Shown here: positions 6,199-16,083 of the stretch, piece after piece
Numbering within the stretch: position 1 is the first letter of the stretch
Layout of the letters: every line of letters starts with the position of its first letter
NCBI GenBank assembly: GCA_019359015.1
Contig: JAHHID010000059.1
Coordinates: 1 to 50,075, forward strand
DNA: 50,075 nucleotides
Source: Spirirestis rafaelensis WJT71-NPBG6
GTDB taxonomy: Bacteria; Cyanobacteriota; Cyanobacteriia; Cyanobacteriales; Nostocaceae
Reading direction: 5' to 3'
Position numbers and translations under genes: made by a program
Notes under the pieces: model-generated
The model's database searches: none
Told to the model about the DNA's origin: nothing
The model's input: only the letters and a program-made list of their open reading frames with translations

Positions 6199-8400
6199 AT
6201 GGGTCGGCAACAGAAATCATTTCCTAAAGTCACAACTCAGAAAATAATTTCTCCTTGGGTTTGGAAATTATTCGTTTGCAGCTTTTTGGTATTTATCGCT
6301 ACAGTGTTTTTTCATAGTTGGAGTAGCACAGGACCAACTTTATTCCTGATAAATGAAGTTAATCCTTCCATTATTCGTAATTTACCCAACTTTTTACAAT
6401 TACCAGGAGATGATTATTTTATCTTCTTGCCTGTAATTGGAGTGGGTTTTTTCTGTATTTTATTACGCTTCATTCCCAGTACAAATTTAACTCGTTTATT
6501 TGTTAATTCAGTTCTCGCTGTCTTAGCTGTACGCTACCTAATTTGGCGAACAATAGCTACATTGAATTTATCTCACTGGGCTAGTACAACATTTAGCATT
6601 TTTTTGTACGTTAATGAAGTAATTTGTTTTATCTCATTTTTCTTGTACATATTTCAGTCAATTTGGTCAAGCGATCGCCAACGTAGCGCTCAAGCTAATA
6701 TCTACTCTCAAGATGTGCTATCTGGTCGATATTTACCGTCAGTTGATGTTTTTGTACCTACTTACAATGAGCCAGAATATATTGTGCGACGCACAGTAAT
6801 TGGCTGTCAAGCTATGGAGTATCCTAATAAAACTATTTACATTTTAGATGATACTCGCCGTCCTTTTATTAAGGCTTTGGCTGAAGAATTGAGATGTGAA
6901 TATATCACTCGTCCAGATAATACTCACGCTAAAGCCGGTAATCTCAATAATGCTTTGCGCTACACTCAAGGAGAATTAATTACAATTATGGATGCGGACT
7001 TTGTTCCCTTCCAGAATTTCTTAACGAGAACTGTCGGATTTTTTAAGTCGCAAAAGATTAGCTTAGTTCAAACTCAACAAAACTTCTACAATCCTGATTA
7101 TCATGCACGCAACTTAGGTTTAGACCACTTCTTACCAAATGATTTAGAACACTTTTACGGACATTTGCAATCAAATCGAGATGTTGTGAATAGTGTAGTT
7201 TGTTGTGGAACTTCTTATGTAGTGCGACGAAAGCATTTAGAAGCTGTTGGAGGTTATTACACTCGCTGCTGTGTTGAAGATTTTCAAACATCTGTTTTGA
7301 TGCTCACGAATAATTTTCGTTTGGTTTATTTAAACGAAATGCTGAGTATGGGAGAGTCAACACGTACCTATGCTGATTTTATCGATCAGCGGTTGCGATG
7401 GCTTCAGGGAAACATGCAGATATATTATTGTGGTGATGAAGTACCAATGTGGTCTAAACTAAATTGGTTACAGAAAACCTATGCATTCTCACAGTTACTA
7501 TCTTGCTTGAATCCGGTAATGCGCTTTATTCTTCTTATCAGTCCTTTACTTAGCGCATATCTAGGTGTTTCTCCTTACCTTGGTTCTCTTCCTGAGGTTA
7601 TCTTTTATTTTGCTCCTTTCATGTTATTGCAAATAGTATCTTTTGGATGGGTTTTAAACTATCGTTTGTCTTTGTTTTGGTACGAAGTTTATGAAACGAG
7701 ATTTTGTTTTCCCGCTTTGCAGCGTATTTGGTTAGTATTACGCAGTCCTTTTGGCAAAGCTAGCAAGGTGACTCGTAAAGGTGTAAAGGCTGAAAGTAAA
7801 AACTACAATTTGCCTCACAATTTGCCATTATTAGTGTTAATAACGCTAACGGTGGTAATCATCTGTGTGTATCTCGTGGGGTATTTTCAAGGAAGGTGGC
7901 TGACGCTACCTATGGGCGCTGGGGTGATGTTTTTCTGGCTAATTTATAATGGTGTGTTGATGAGTTTGGCGGTACTTTCAGCAATCGATCAACCGGTGCG
8001 ACGTGTTTGCGATCGCTTTCCTCTCCGCACCACTTGCAAGCTGACAACCAAGCACTTTACTTACTGGGGTCATACCCATGATATCTCAGATAGTGGCGCT
8101 CAAATTAATTTGACAACACAAGACATCCCCACAAAAGATGAGTCTGTTATCATCGAATTTGTAGAACATGGATTTTTACTGGAAGCTGAAATTGTCCGCT
8201 CCCATTACCAAGGTAACTACAGTAGTATTGCTGTCAAATTCACTAATGTTACTGTAGAGCAAAGTCGGCATTTGGTAACGCTGCTTTATACAAAGATGAA
8301 CTGGTGGAAACACAGTAAGAAATCTGGCGGTCTTGATTCCTTATTCGCTATGTTATCAGTTTTCTTGAAGCTAAGGCCAGCATTAACTAAGTACGATTAA
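6199..8400 (+). CDS. cellulose-synthase-like GT2 glycosyltransferase with PilZ domain
   Basis: This 733-residue membrane protein has several N-terminal transmembrane helices, then a family 2 glycosyltransferase core. Visible motifs are DVFVPTYNEPEYIVRRT, ILDDTRRP (about residue 217), MDADFVP (about 265), VEDFQTS (about 359) and QRLRW (about 397), the D, DxD, ED and QxxRW set of processive synthases. More helices follow, then a PilZ-like region (RRVCDRFPLRTTCKL, about residue 605 on) that would bind cyclic di-GMP. It likely polymerises a beta-linked glucan through the inner membrane. The genes after it (GH10, small exported protein) fit an exopolysaccharide operon. The product sugar is not provable from sequence. 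Confidence 0.9.
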   Translation: MGRQQKSFPKVTTQKIISPWVWKLFVCSFLVFIATVFFHSWSSTGPTLFLINEVNPSIIRNLPNFLQLPGDDYFIFLPVIGVGFFCILLRFIPSTNLTRLFVNSVLAVLAVRYLIWRTIATLNLSHWASTTFSIFLYVNEVICFISFFLYIFQSIWSSDRQRSAQANIYSQDVLSGRYLPSVDVFVPTYNEPEYIVRRTVIGCQAMEYPNKTIYILDDTRRPFIKALAEELRCEYITRPDNTHAKAGNLNNALRYTQGELITIMDADFVPFQNFLTRTVGFFKSQKISLVQTQQNFYNPDYHARNLGLDHFLPNDLEHFYGHLQSNRDVVNSVVCCGTSYVVRRKHLEAVGGYYTRCCVEDFQTSVLMLTNNFRLVYLNEMLSMGESTRTYADFIDQRLRWLQGNMQIYYCGDEVPMWSKLNWLQKTYAFSQLLSCLNPVMRFILLISPLLSAYLGVSPYLGSLPEVIFYFAPFMLLQIVSFGWVLNYRLSLFWYEVYETRFCFPALQRIWLVLRSPFGKASKVTRKGVKAESKNYNLPHNLPLLVLITLTVVIICVYLVGYFQGRWLTLPMGAGVMFFWLIYNGVLMSLAVLSAIDQPVRRVCDRFPLRTTCKLTTKHFTYWGHTHDISDSGAQINLTTQDIPTKDESVIIEFVEHGFLLEAEIVRSHYQGNYSSIAVKFTNVTVEQSRHLVTLLYTKMNWWKHSKKSGGLDSLFAMLSVFLKLRPALTKYD

Positions 8401-8497
8401 TAGTTTATTTTGGTTATTCAGAAGTCAATAGTTATCTAAATTATGACTTCTGACTTTTAAATTTTGCTGTATTTTGTGATGCTGAAAATTGCGAACG

Positions 8498-9760
8498 ATG
8501 TTTAGCTTATCCCAATCTCAATTAAAGTGGTTGATTTTTCTCATAATCTCAGCTATTTCTATATTTAGTTTTACATGTTTATTTCCAACATCTGCTCAGA
8601 AGTTAGCGCAGGTTGATGAAAATATTCGTCAGTTACGTACAGGCAATTTGATTATTAAAGTAGTCAACCAAAAGCAACAACCAATTGTTGGTGCAGTTGT
8701 TAATTTACAACAAACTAAACATCATTTTGAGTTTGGTACAGCTTTAAGTACAGAAATGTTTAGTGACAAAGTAAACCAACAAGACAAAGATAAGTATTTG
8801 GGATTAGTAAAACAACTTTTTAACACTACTGCCCATGAAAATGCTTTGAAATGGTACGCAACTGAGCCAAATCAAGGTCAAATTAGTTACGCTGATGCCG
8901 ATCGCATTCTAAAATGGAGTCGAGATAATGATATCAAAATGCGCGGACACGCACTTTTTTGGGCTGTGGAACAATATAACCAAGATTGGGTGAAGTCTTT
9001 AAATAATCGAGAACTTAAGCAAGTTATTCAAAAGAGAAGTCTTGATGTTTGTCGTCGCTATCGCGGGCAAATATCTGAGTATGATGTTATTAATGAGATG
9101 CTTCACGGTGATTTTTACCAAAAAAGATTGGGGGAAAGCATTGTAGATAGCATATTTCGTTGGTGTCACCAAGCAGATCCTTCGGCTCGTTTATATGTCA
9201 ATGATTATAATATTCTTAATGGTAAAGAACTTAACAGATACGTTAAGCAAATTCGCTCTTTAAGAAAGCGTGGTGTTTTAATTGGTGGTATTGGTATTCA
9301 AGGACATATTCGCGAAAAAATTTCTCCCCAAAGAGTACAGCAAACTTTGGATACTTTAGCTCAATTTAAGTTACCAATTAAAATTACCGAATTTGATGTT
9401 GTCGCTGACACTGAAGAAGAAAAAGCTCAAATCTTAAAAGATGTTTATCGAGTTACTTTTGCCCATCCATCTGTCCAAGGTATCTTAATGTGGGGTTTCT
9501 GGCAACAAGCGCACTGGGAACCGAAAGCTGCTTTATATACTAAAGATTGGCAATTATTACCCGCTGCTCAAGCTTATCAAGACTTAGTTTATAATAACTG
9601 GTGGACTAAAATTAATACTGTCACAAACAAAGCAGGGGAAGTGAGAATTCGCGCTTTTTTTGGAAAATATCGCTTGAATGTTAATGCTCAAAATAAAACA
9701 AAAGAGCAAGCATTTTCAGTTCTACCTGGAAAGAAAACACAGATAGTTATCAAGTTGTAG
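8498..9760 (+). CDS. GH10 glycoside hydrolase (endo-1,4-beta-xylanase type)
   Basis: This 420-residue protein starts with a signal peptide (LIFLIISAISIFSFTCLFP, then TSAQ). A short beta-rich linker is followed by a GH10 barrel: MRGHALFWAVEQ, YDVINEMLHGD (acid/base Glu200), LYVNDYNIL and KITEFDV (nucleophile Glu298). Both catalytic glutamates are present. The ATG at 8498 is preferred over an in-frame TTG at 8489. It follows the GT2 gene by about 100 bases. Synthase clusters often include a periplasmic glycanase that trims or releases polymer, which is the likely role here. The true substrate could be xylan or a self-made glucan. Confidence 0.9.
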   Translation: MFSLSQSQLKWLIFLIISAISIFSFTCLFPTSAQKLAQVDENIRQLRTGNLIIKVVNQKQQPIVGAVVNLQQTKHHFEFGTALSTEMFSDKVNQQDKDKYLGLVKQLFNTTAHENALKWYATEPNQGQISYADADRILKWSRDNDIKMRGHALFWAVEQYNQDWVKSLNNRELKQVIQKRSLDVCRRYRGQISEYDVINEMLHGDFYQKRLGESIVDSIFRWCHQADPSARLYVNDYNILNGKELNRYVKQIRSLRKRGVLIGGIGIQGHIREKISPQRVQQTLDTLAQFKLPIKITEFDVVADTEEEKAQILKDVYRVTFAHPSVQGILMWGFWQQAHWEPKAALYTKDWQLLPAAQAYQDLVYNNWWTKINTVTNKAGEVRIRAFFGKYRLNVNAQNKTKEQAFSVLPGKKTQIVIKL

Positions 9761-9952
9761 TCAATTAAAAACTTGTATTAACGACAGCTATTTTCTTTTA
9801 TTTTCTATTTGATAGACTTTAACCAAAAACTCAGCGAACCTACCCTGCGGGAACGCCTAACGGCGAATGCGAAAACCTTTGCGCTTCTCTGCGTTTAAAA
9901 CCAATTTTATATAATTTGTGAGAATTGTTTCACAAATACTTATCTTCAATTT

Positions 9953-10405
9953 ATGCGTCGCTTTGTAACTTATATTATAATTTTTCTAGTTTCCTTAAGT
10001 CTTATTATAGCGTGGATGCCATTGAAGGATACTACTTGCAATGCTGAACCTTTTTTGACATCAAAAACGCCAAAATTCCAAGTACATGCTACTAAAGTTG
10101 TGGTTGAACCGTGGTTTGGCGAACATCACGTATACGCTATATTTATGGTTCCAGATAAATACAAGGAAGCGCCATTTTTTATTTTAACAGTTAAACATGT
10201 TGGCAGTTTCTGCGAAAAGCCTTTTGGCAATAGTCAATACTATGATGACGTCCTTGCGGAACCGGGAACGCATCTAATTAGAGATTACATTAGAACTCGG
10301 TTGGCTTTGCGATTAATTTTTCAAGGTTTGTATTTCCAACTTAATGATAAATATAACTGGAGTCTGACTTATCCGGCAGATAATTCTGCTAAGGTGAATA
10401 ATTGA
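9953..10405 (+). CDS. exported protein of unknown function
   Basis: This 150-residue protein has an N-terminal hydrophobic segment (about residues 5-22), probably a signal peptide or anchor. A polar domain follows with PKFQVHATKVVVEPWFGEHH, VYAIFMVPDKYKEAPFFIL and two cysteines outside the leader. I recognise no family. It lies about 190 bases after the GH10 gene on the same strand, so it may belong to the exopolysaccharide module. The gap between them contains a dispersed repeat (about 9836-9895, CCTGCGGGAACGCC). Confidence 0.6.
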   Translation: MRRFVTYIIIFLVSLSLIIAWMPLKDTTCNAEPFLTSKTPKFQVHATKVVVEPWFGEHHVYAIFMVPDKYKEAPFFILTVKHVGSFCEKPFGNSQYYDDVLAEPGTHLIRDYIRTRLALRLIFQGLYFQLNDKYNWSLTYPADNSAKVNN

Positions 10406-10617
10406 CTGTTTAATGCTTCTTTGTTAAAATTTACGCAAAAACTCTATCAAACTCTTATTTCTACCCTTCTCAATCGCACTCTTACGCTCTTACAACGGGT
10501 TCCACTACGGGGTAAGTCTTCTTTGTGTAGGAGTGCGGTTCATTATTAATGAGTATTAAAGCTTCGTTAACAGCCAACAACCTGAAAAACAAATTACATA
10601 TTTGAGCAAAACTCAGT

Positions 10618-11751
10618 ATGAACGAGTTACAAGCAATTCTCAAAGCCTTTGACGAAAGCCAAAAAAGCGGTGAAACTTCATACTTGGCGACTGTAGTCAA
10701 CACCAAAGGCTCAACGTATCGCCGTCCGGGTGCGAAAATGTTGATGACAAATACAGGAAAAATAGTAGGAGCAATTAGCGGTGGTTGTCTAGAAAATGAT
10801 GTCTTCCAACATACTCGTCTTTCTATGGATTTAGGCGAACCGATTGTTGTCACCTACGATAACACTGCTGATGAAGATATTGTTTGGGGATTTGGATTAG
10901 GCTGCAACGGCGTTGTGCAAGTATTTATCGAACGCTTGGATGTAGAAAGCAAAGTTAATGCGATCGCATTTATTGCTCAGTGCTTAAATAATCAACAGCG
11001 CGGCGTTATCGCTACCGTTTTTAGTGTTGAGAATGCGTTCAATATCAAAGTCGGCTCACGCCTAATTCTTAATTATGACAATAGTGTAATAACTGATATT
11101 GAAGAAGCGAATTTAACAAAACTTATTACCAAAGATGCTCAAGCTGCTCTTGACAATCAACAAACAACAGTCAAAAAATACCAATTATCAGGCATCATAG
11201 AAGTTTTAATCGAAGTCATCCAACCACCAACACCACTGATTATATATGGTGCAGGACGTGATGCCGTACCTGTAGCTAATTTTGCCAAAGCATTAGGCTG
11301 GGATGTCACAGTAGTTGATTGCCGATCGCATGAAGCAACACTCTTAAGATTAGCGATCGCTGACAAGGTGATTCTTACCCGTCGCGAAATTGTCCACAAA
11401 GAGGTATCTATAGATGAAAACACCATTGCTGTGGTGATGACACACAATTACCTCGACGATTTAGAAATTTTGAAAACGCTCTTACCATCACCCGCACGCT
11501 ACTTGGGTATTTTAGGTCCCAAGAAGCGCACAGAGAAACTACTTCAAGATTTAGATGCAGAAAAAATAACTTATAGCAAACAACAATTACAAAAATTGTA
11601 TGCTCCAGTTGGTATCGATGTAGGAGCAGATACCCCTGAAGAAATAGCACTATCAATCATTGCCGAAATTCAAACAGTTCTCGCAAAACGTTCTGGTGGC
11701 TTTTTAAGAAACCGTACCGAACCAATTCACGAACGAAATGATATAGCTTGA
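10618..11751 (+). CDS. xdhC: XdhC/CoxI family protein
   Basis: This 377-residue protein has the two-part XdhC layout. The N-terminal XdhC_CoxI domain reads VVNTKGSTYRRPGAKMLM and AISGGCLENDV, and the C-terminal Rossmann domain reads PLIIYGAGRDAVPVANFAKA, VMTHNYLDDLEIL and GILGPKKRTEKLL. Family members insert sulphurated molybdenum cofactor into xanthine-dehydrogenase-type enzymes. The MocA-like gene at 3184 acts in the same pathway, but no xanthine dehydrogenase subunit is in the window. It has no tight operon partner; the gene at 11757 is convergent and 5 bases away. Confidence 0.9.
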   Translation: MNELQAILKAFDESQKSGETSYLATVVNTKGSTYRRPGAKMLMTNTGKIVGAISGGCLENDVFQHTRLSMDLGEPIVVTYDNTADEDIVWGFGLGCNGVVQVFIERLDVESKVNAIAFIAQCLNNQQRGVIATVFSVENAFNIKVGSRLILNYDNSVITDIEEANLTKLITKDAQAALDNQQTTVKKYQLSGIIEVLIEVIQPPTPLIIYGAGRDAVPVANFAKALGWDVTVVDCRSHEATLLRLAIADKVILTRREIVHKEVSIDENTIAVVMTHNYLDDLEILKTLLPSPARYLGILGPKKRTEKLLQDLDAEKITYSKQQLQKLYAPVGIDVGADTPEEIALSIIAEIQTVLAKRSGGFLRNRTEPIHERNDIA

Positions 11752-11756
11752 ATTTT

Positions 11757-12155
11757 CTACATCTTTTTCTCAATAATTTGATAATGTACCAACCTCTTCA
11801 CATCTTCATGAGACAATCTTAACTCTTGGCTAATAGCCATTTCCACCTGACTCAACTCTGTAAACGGAAACTCAAATTTTAACTCTTTTAAAGTTGAGTT
11901 TGCTGTCTTCACTGTAACCGTAGAAAAACCTTGAATTTTGTTAATTTTCGCCTGAATTGACAATGGAGTTTTTGGAGCTTTTTTTGCTAATTGAATATCA
12001 GCCAGCAAGTATTTATCCGTCTTCAAAGAACTATTCAACAATTTATCCGTAACAAATCCACTTGCTGCCCAAAAAGCAAACCCCAACAAAGGTAAGAGAA
12101 GCCAAAACTCCAATCCTAAAGCACGCAATATTTGAAACCATCTGGCTTGTAGCAT
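11757..12155 (-). CDS. single-span membrane protein of unknown function
   Basis: This 132-residue protein has one strong helix (LGLEFWLLLPLLGFAFWAAS, about residues 13-33). A soluble tail follows with FSTVTVKTANSTLKELKFEF and a Glu-rich end. I do not recognise a family. The N-terminus (MLQARWFQILRA) is positively charged, suggesting the tail is outside the cytoplasm. The start adjoins a dispersed G-rich repeat and the 3' end is convergent with xdhC. Confidence 0.6.
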   Translation of the reverse strand: MLQARWFQILRALGLEFWLLLPLLGFAFWAASGFVTDKLLNSSLKTDKYLLADIQLAKKAPKTPLSIQAKINKIQGFSTVTVKTANSTLKELKFEFPFTELSQVEMAISQELRLSHEDVKRLVHYQIIEKKM

Positions 12156-12360
12156 ACTGGGGACTGGGGATTAGGGACTGGGGACTGGGGAGAGGGGGAG
12201 AGGGGGAGAGGGGGAGCAGGGGGAGTAGGGGAAGCAGGGGAAGCAGGGGGAGCAGGGGGAGCAGGGGAAGAAATATTTCTTCTTTCTTCTTTTTTACCGT
12301 TTACCCCTTTCCCTTTCCCCCTCCTCAAATTGCCCAATGCCCAATGCCCATTGCCCGACC
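12156..12360. repeat. dispersed purine/pyrimidine repeat with GGGGAGCA units
   Basis: The segment has GGGACTGGGGA and GGGAGCAGGGGAAGCA tandem units (about 12160-12270), an AGAAATATTTCTTC turn, then a C/T-rich tract closing with CCCCCTCCTCAAATTGCCC and (AATGCCC)n. The same order of parts is seen at 27541-27930, so both are copies of one repeat family. It fills the space upstream of the response-regulator gene. Reading frames through it are artefacts of low complexity. Confidence 0.85.
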
Positions 12361-12394
12361 CCAACGAGTAATATTTAATTATACCGACCTACTT

Positions 12395-13078
12395 ATGTTG
12401 ATTTTACTGGTAGAAGACGACCCAGCCCAATTAGAGCCATTGCGTGCTGCGCTTATTAAAGCAGGACACATTGTTGATGCAATTGAAGATGGAGAAACCG
12501 CTCAGTGGCTGATATCTCAAAAAGATTATGACTTGTTAATTTTAGACTGGATGTTGCCTCAAGTAAGCGGGATTAAGCTTTGTCAGGAATATCGACGAAT
12601 GGGAAAAACTGCGCCGGTGTTGATGCTCACCGCTAAAGATACCACCTCAGATAAAGTTATCGGTTTGGATGCTGGTGCAGATGATTATTTAGTGAAACCA
12701 ATTGATATTATTGAACTTTTGGCAAGAGTGCGAGCATTAGGAAGGCGATCGCCACAATGGATCGGAGATACACTTAGTTTGGCTGATTTACATCTGCACT
12801 TAACCAACCTAACTATAGAACGCCATCAAGTCACAGTTCAACTTTCTGGTCGAGAATTTCAACTTATGGAATACATGATGCGTCATCCCCGTCAAGTTTT
12901 ATCTCACAATCAAATTGAACAATCACTTTGGGGATGGGGAACAGAACCTGAAAGCAACGCTGTCACAACATTAGTACGCAGACTGCGACAGCGTTTGCAG
13001 ACAGTTGGTGCCAAAGATTGGTTAGAAACAGTTTACGGTATGGGATACCGCTTGAACGTTCCGGAAAACAATGTTTAA
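12395..13078 (+). CDS. OmpR/PhoB-family response regulator
   Basis: From ATG 12395 the protein has 227 residues. The longer upstream frame runs through the dispersed repeat and is rejected. The receiver has [17 protein letters not shown] (phospho-Asp), LTAKD and YLVKPID, all intact. A winged-helix DNA-binding domain follows ([16 protein letters not shown] to VYGMGYRL). Its stop overlaps the start of the sensor kinase by 8 bases, so the pair forms a two-component system. Similar cyanobacterial pairs include the RppAB type, but target genes cannot be read here. Confidence 0.92.
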   Translation: MLILLVEDDPAQLEPLRAALIKAGHIVDAIEDGETAQWLISQKDYDLLILDWMLPQVSGIKLCQEYRRMGKTAPVLMLTAKDTTSDKVIGLDAGADDYLVKPIDIIELLARVRALGRRSPQWIGDTLSLADLHLHLTNLTIERHQVTVQLSGREFQLMEYMMRHPRQVLSHNQIEQSLWGWGTEPESNAVTTLVRRLRQRLQTVGAKDWLETVYGMGYRLNVPENNV

Positions 13079-14300
13079 TCGCAGTCGTCGTAACCTGGCT
13101 AATTTGTTCGCTGTCTCAATGGGGAGCATTCTCATTGTTTTCGCTGGAGTAGGCTATTATCTTGCAGCTAAAGAGCAACTTCAGGCTTTTGATGAAGCAC
13201 TGTTTGCCAAAACCAAAGCGATCGCTGCAAATGCACAGGTTAAGCAAAAGTATATTTCTATTTTAAGCAATCAACTATCGCCGCTCAACAGCGAACTTGT
13301 ATATGTCCGGTGGTACAATGCCAACAAACAATTAGTAGAATTTACTGATGCTAATGCTGACCAAATATTAACCGTTGCTCCTGGTTATCAAACTATCCAA
13401 ACAACTACAAAAAAAGAATCGTTACGGCAGTTAACATTGCCAGTTAGACAAGGTAAGGTGACAATTGGCTATTTGCAAACCGCAACTTCTGTGTCTGCTG
13501 TAGAAAATAGTTTGAATAGATGGCGCTTCTTTTTGACACTAGGAGTTCCAGTAACTTTAAGTGTAATTGGCATTACTGGCTGGTTTCTGGGGGGACTTGC
13601 CATGCAACCGACGCGTCGAGCTTACGAGCAATTGCAACGCTTTACGGCTGATGCTTCCCATGAATTACGCGCTCCTGTAGCAGCGATTTTAAGTAATGCC
13701 CAAGTCGCATTAATGCCACCATTTGACGAAGTAGAACTGCGTTTTCGCTTAGAAAATATTGTGGAAATTGCCAAATCAATGAGTGCGCTGATTGGTAATT
13801 TGCTGTTTCTCTCTCGTCATAACGGATCGCTAGATTCTGCAAAGTTAAAAAATATCGACTTGGTTGAATTAGTGCGATCGCTTTTGGATAACTACCAACA
13901 ACAAGCAACTGCACAAAACCTCAACTTCTCTGCTCAACTACCACCGCAACCCGTGAACGTGAAAGCCGATGCAGATTTATTGAAACAGGCGATCATCAAC
14001 TTGCTGACTAACGCCTTTAAGTATACTTTATCTGGTAGTATTCAAATACGGCTGTTTACACAATCGCATCGAGTTATCATTCAGGTAGAAGATAGCGGAA
14101 TTGGCATCCCGGACGAGGATTTACCGCATATCTTTGAAAGATTTTATCGCGTCGATACCGCACGAGCGCGTCAAACTGGTGGCTTTGGGTTAGGATTAGC
14201 GATCGCTCAACAAATTATACAGGCGCACAAAGGGCAAATCACCGCAAAAAGTCTGTTTGGGCAAGGTTCCACATTTCAAATAGAATTACCCAATGGGTAA
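13071..14300 (+). CDS. sensor histidine kinase, partner of the OmpR-type regulator
   Basis: This 409-residue protein has a membrane helix near residues 10-32, a periplasmic segment of about 110 residues and a second helix near 150-172. The H-box [17 protein letters not shown] follows almost at once, with no recognisable HAMP domain. The N-box ([16 protein letters not shown]), DSGIGIP and [14 protein letters not shown] motifs of the ATPase domain are complete, so it should be an active kinase. The signal is unknown. It overlaps the regulator gene by 8 bases. Confidence 0.92.
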   Translation: MFNRSRRNLANLFAVSMGSILIVFAGVGYYLAAKEQLQAFDEALFAKTKAIAANAQVKQKYISILSNQLSPLNSELVYVRWYNANKQLVEFTDANADQILTVAPGYQTIQTTTKKESLRQLTLPVRQGKVTIGYLQTATSVSAVENSLNRWRFFLTLGVPVTLSVIGITGWFLGGLAMQPTRRAYEQLQRFTADASHELRAPVAAILSNAQVALMPPFDEVELRFRLENIVEIAKSMSALIGNLLFLSRHNGSLDSAKLKNIDLVELVRSLLDNYQQQATAQNLNFSAQLPPQPVNVKADADLLKQAIINLLTNAFKYTLSGSIQIRLFTQSHRVIIQVEDSGIGIPDEDLPHIFERFYRVDTARARQTGGFGLGLAIAQQIIQAHKGQITAKSLFGQGSTFQIELPNG

Positions 14301-14475
14301 TGGGGCATCGGGCAAGAAGGAGGGGTAAAGGGAAAGCGCTCCGCGCAGGCTAAAGGGGAAAGGTTAAAAAGTAATTTTAAATATTTTTGCTAATTTTAAA
14401 TAACTCTGTCCCCCTTCCCCTTTTTTCCTTCCCTCTAGTCCAATGCCCAATGCCTAATGCCCAATTCCCAATTAG
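14301..14475. repeat. dispersed purine/pyrimidine repeat, variant copy
   Basis: Directly after the kinase stop, the DNA has GGAGGGGTAAAGGGAAAG and AAAGGGGAAAGG, an AT-rich middle, then CCCCCTTCCCCTTTTTTCC and (CCAATGC)n up to about 14475. It is the same family as at 12156 and 27541, here with a degenerate core. No gene is present. Confidence 0.7.
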
Positions 14476-14598
14476 TTGACATTTTTCTGTCATAGTTACC
14501 CATCACACTAAGAAATAAGAACACCTGAGAAGTCTGTAATTTTCTCAACATAGATAAAGAGTGCTTGATTCGGTAAAACTTAGCAACAGATAACAGCA

Positions 14599-14751
14599 AT
14601 GGTCAAAAATGGGTTTGTACACGCTGCGGTAACTGCGGCTAGCATAGCAACTTTCCTCGCTGCCGAAGGTGACAAAAAAAATATACAACATAGCAGCGGT
14701 CAGAACAAAAAGCGGCAAATAAAATTTAGAAAGCGTTCCCGTGAAACTTGA
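14599..14751 (+). CDS. possible small protein, 50 residues
   Basis: A frame from ATG 14599 reads VKNGFVHAAVTAASIATFLA, then a lysine/arginine-rich tail (NKKRQIKFRKRSRET). The hydrophobic start could be a membrane segment. It ends 10 bases before the M28 peptidase start and could be co-transcribed. I know no family. It may be chance. Confidence 0.3.
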   Translation: MVKNGFVHAAVTAASIATFLAAEGDKKNIQHSSGQNKKRQIKFRKRSRET

Positions 14752-14761
14752 AATATAAAAA

Positions 14762-16012
14762 GTGATTGCTCAATTGAAGAAACACCAAGCAAATTCTTGG
14801 TTACAGGCTGGGCTGATAGCTGTCTTGGTTTCTCTGCCTACAGCCTGTATGCAACCAAATCGCGTTGAGGGAGTTGTTCAACTTCCAACTTCCTCTGAGG
14901 CTGAATCTAATTCTACCTATGTAGATGTGCAAAATTTGGTCAATCTGGGACCGCGAGTTGCTGGTACACCAGTTATGGAAAAAGCTAGCAGCTACCTAAT
15001 TGATCAATACCGCAAAGCGGGCTACATCACTGAAGTTCAGACTTTTACATATCAAAAGTTTGTAGATTTAGGTTCAAACCTGATTGTCGATAATGTGACA
15101 ATTGAAGGGCAAGCGTTGAAGGGTTCAATTCCTGGCAAATTAAATGCACCGTTGGTTGCAGTTCCCAATGTTGGACGAAGCGCTGATTTTGCCTCAGTCA
15201 ACGTCAAGGGAGCGATCGCTATTGTCAAACGCGGTGAAATTCGCTTTTCTCAAAAAGCTGAAAATGCCGCAGCTGCCGGAGCCGTTGGTTTAGTAATTGT
15301 CAACAATAAACCGGGGGATTTATCTAATGGTTCGGTGGGTACTGGGGCAAAGCTTCCTGTATTAGGGCTTTCGGCTGAAAAAGGTAATCCCTTAATTGCC
15401 CGAACACAAAATTCACAAGTTAACTTAAATGTCAATGCTCAACGGCAAGTTGTTACTGGACGCAACGTCATCGCTCATCTTCCAGGTGTGACTCAGCCAA
15501 AAATGATACTGGGCGGACATTACGATTCAGTACCGGGTTCACCAGGAGCAAACGATAACGCTTCCGGGACAGCGGTTGTGTTGGCGATCGCTCGTAATTT
15601 ATCTAGTACACCTCTTGCGGGTCAGGTTTGGTTCGTTGCCTTCGATGGTGAAGAAGACGGTTTACACGGCTCGCGGGCTTTTGTCAACGCAGCACAACCG
15701 CAGTTTCTCTCAGGGCTAAAAGGTATGATGAACTTTGACATGGTAGGCGTTAATAACCAACTTGGTATTAGCGGTACATCATCGTTAACTTCATTAGCTC
15801 AAACCTCTTTGCCTCAAGTTAAAACTTTTGGCTCGATGAGTGGCAGCGATCATGCATCATTTGCCGATAAAGGTGTGCCAGTCCTCTTTTTCTATCGAGG
15901 TTCAGAGCCAAATTATCACACACCAAACGATAAAACAGTAGATCCAAAACTGCTTGATCAAACTACTCAAGTAGGGTTGGATATCGTTAAGCGATTGCTC
16001 AAGTCTGGCTAA
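14762..16012 (+). CDS. M28-family metallopeptidase with PA domain
   Basis: This 416-residue protein starts at GTG and has a signal sequence (LQAGLIAVLVSLPTAC). The Cys suggests a lipoprotein, although the lipobox (PTAC) is unusual. A protease-associated insert (AIVKRGEIRFSQKAENAAAA) precedes the M28 zinc core: GGHYDSV (His253), ANDNASG (Asp265), DGEEDGLHG (Glu297/298), NFDMVG and YHTPND (His386). All five zinc ligands and the catalytic Glu are visible, so it should be an active exported aminopeptidase. It lies 71 bases before the HtrA-like gene on the same strand. Confidence 0.9.
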   Translation: MIAQLKKHQANSWLQAGLIAVLVSLPTACMQPNRVEGVVQLPTSSEAESNSTYVDVQNLVNLGPRVAGTPVMEKASSYLIDQYRKAGYITEVQTFTYQKFVDLGSNLIVDNVTIEGQALKGSIPGKLNAPLVAVPNVGRSADFASVNVKGAIAIVKRGEIRFSQKAENAAAAGAVGLVIVNNKPGDLSNGSVGTGAKLPVLGLSAEKGNPLIARTQNSQVNLNVNAQRQVVTGRNVIAHLPGVTQPKMILGGHYDSVPGSPGANDNASGTAVVLAIARNLSSTPLAGQVWFVAFDGEEDGLHGSRAFVNAAQPQFLSGLKGMMNFDMVGVNNQLGISGTSSLTSLAQTSLPQVKTFGSMSGSDHASFADKGVPVLFFYRGSEPNYHTPNDKTVDPKLLDQTTQVGLDIVKRLLKSG

Positions 16013-16083
16013 TTTGTGGGTGAGGAAAACGGACGCAGGTCTTCAATGTTTGTATTTAAATTCATCTTCAAACCTGGAATACA

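Noticed and set aside
12062-12394. N-terminal extension of the response regulator
   Set aside because: It encodes low-complexity glycine/serine/arginine from the dispersed repeat; the receiver begins at ATG 12395.
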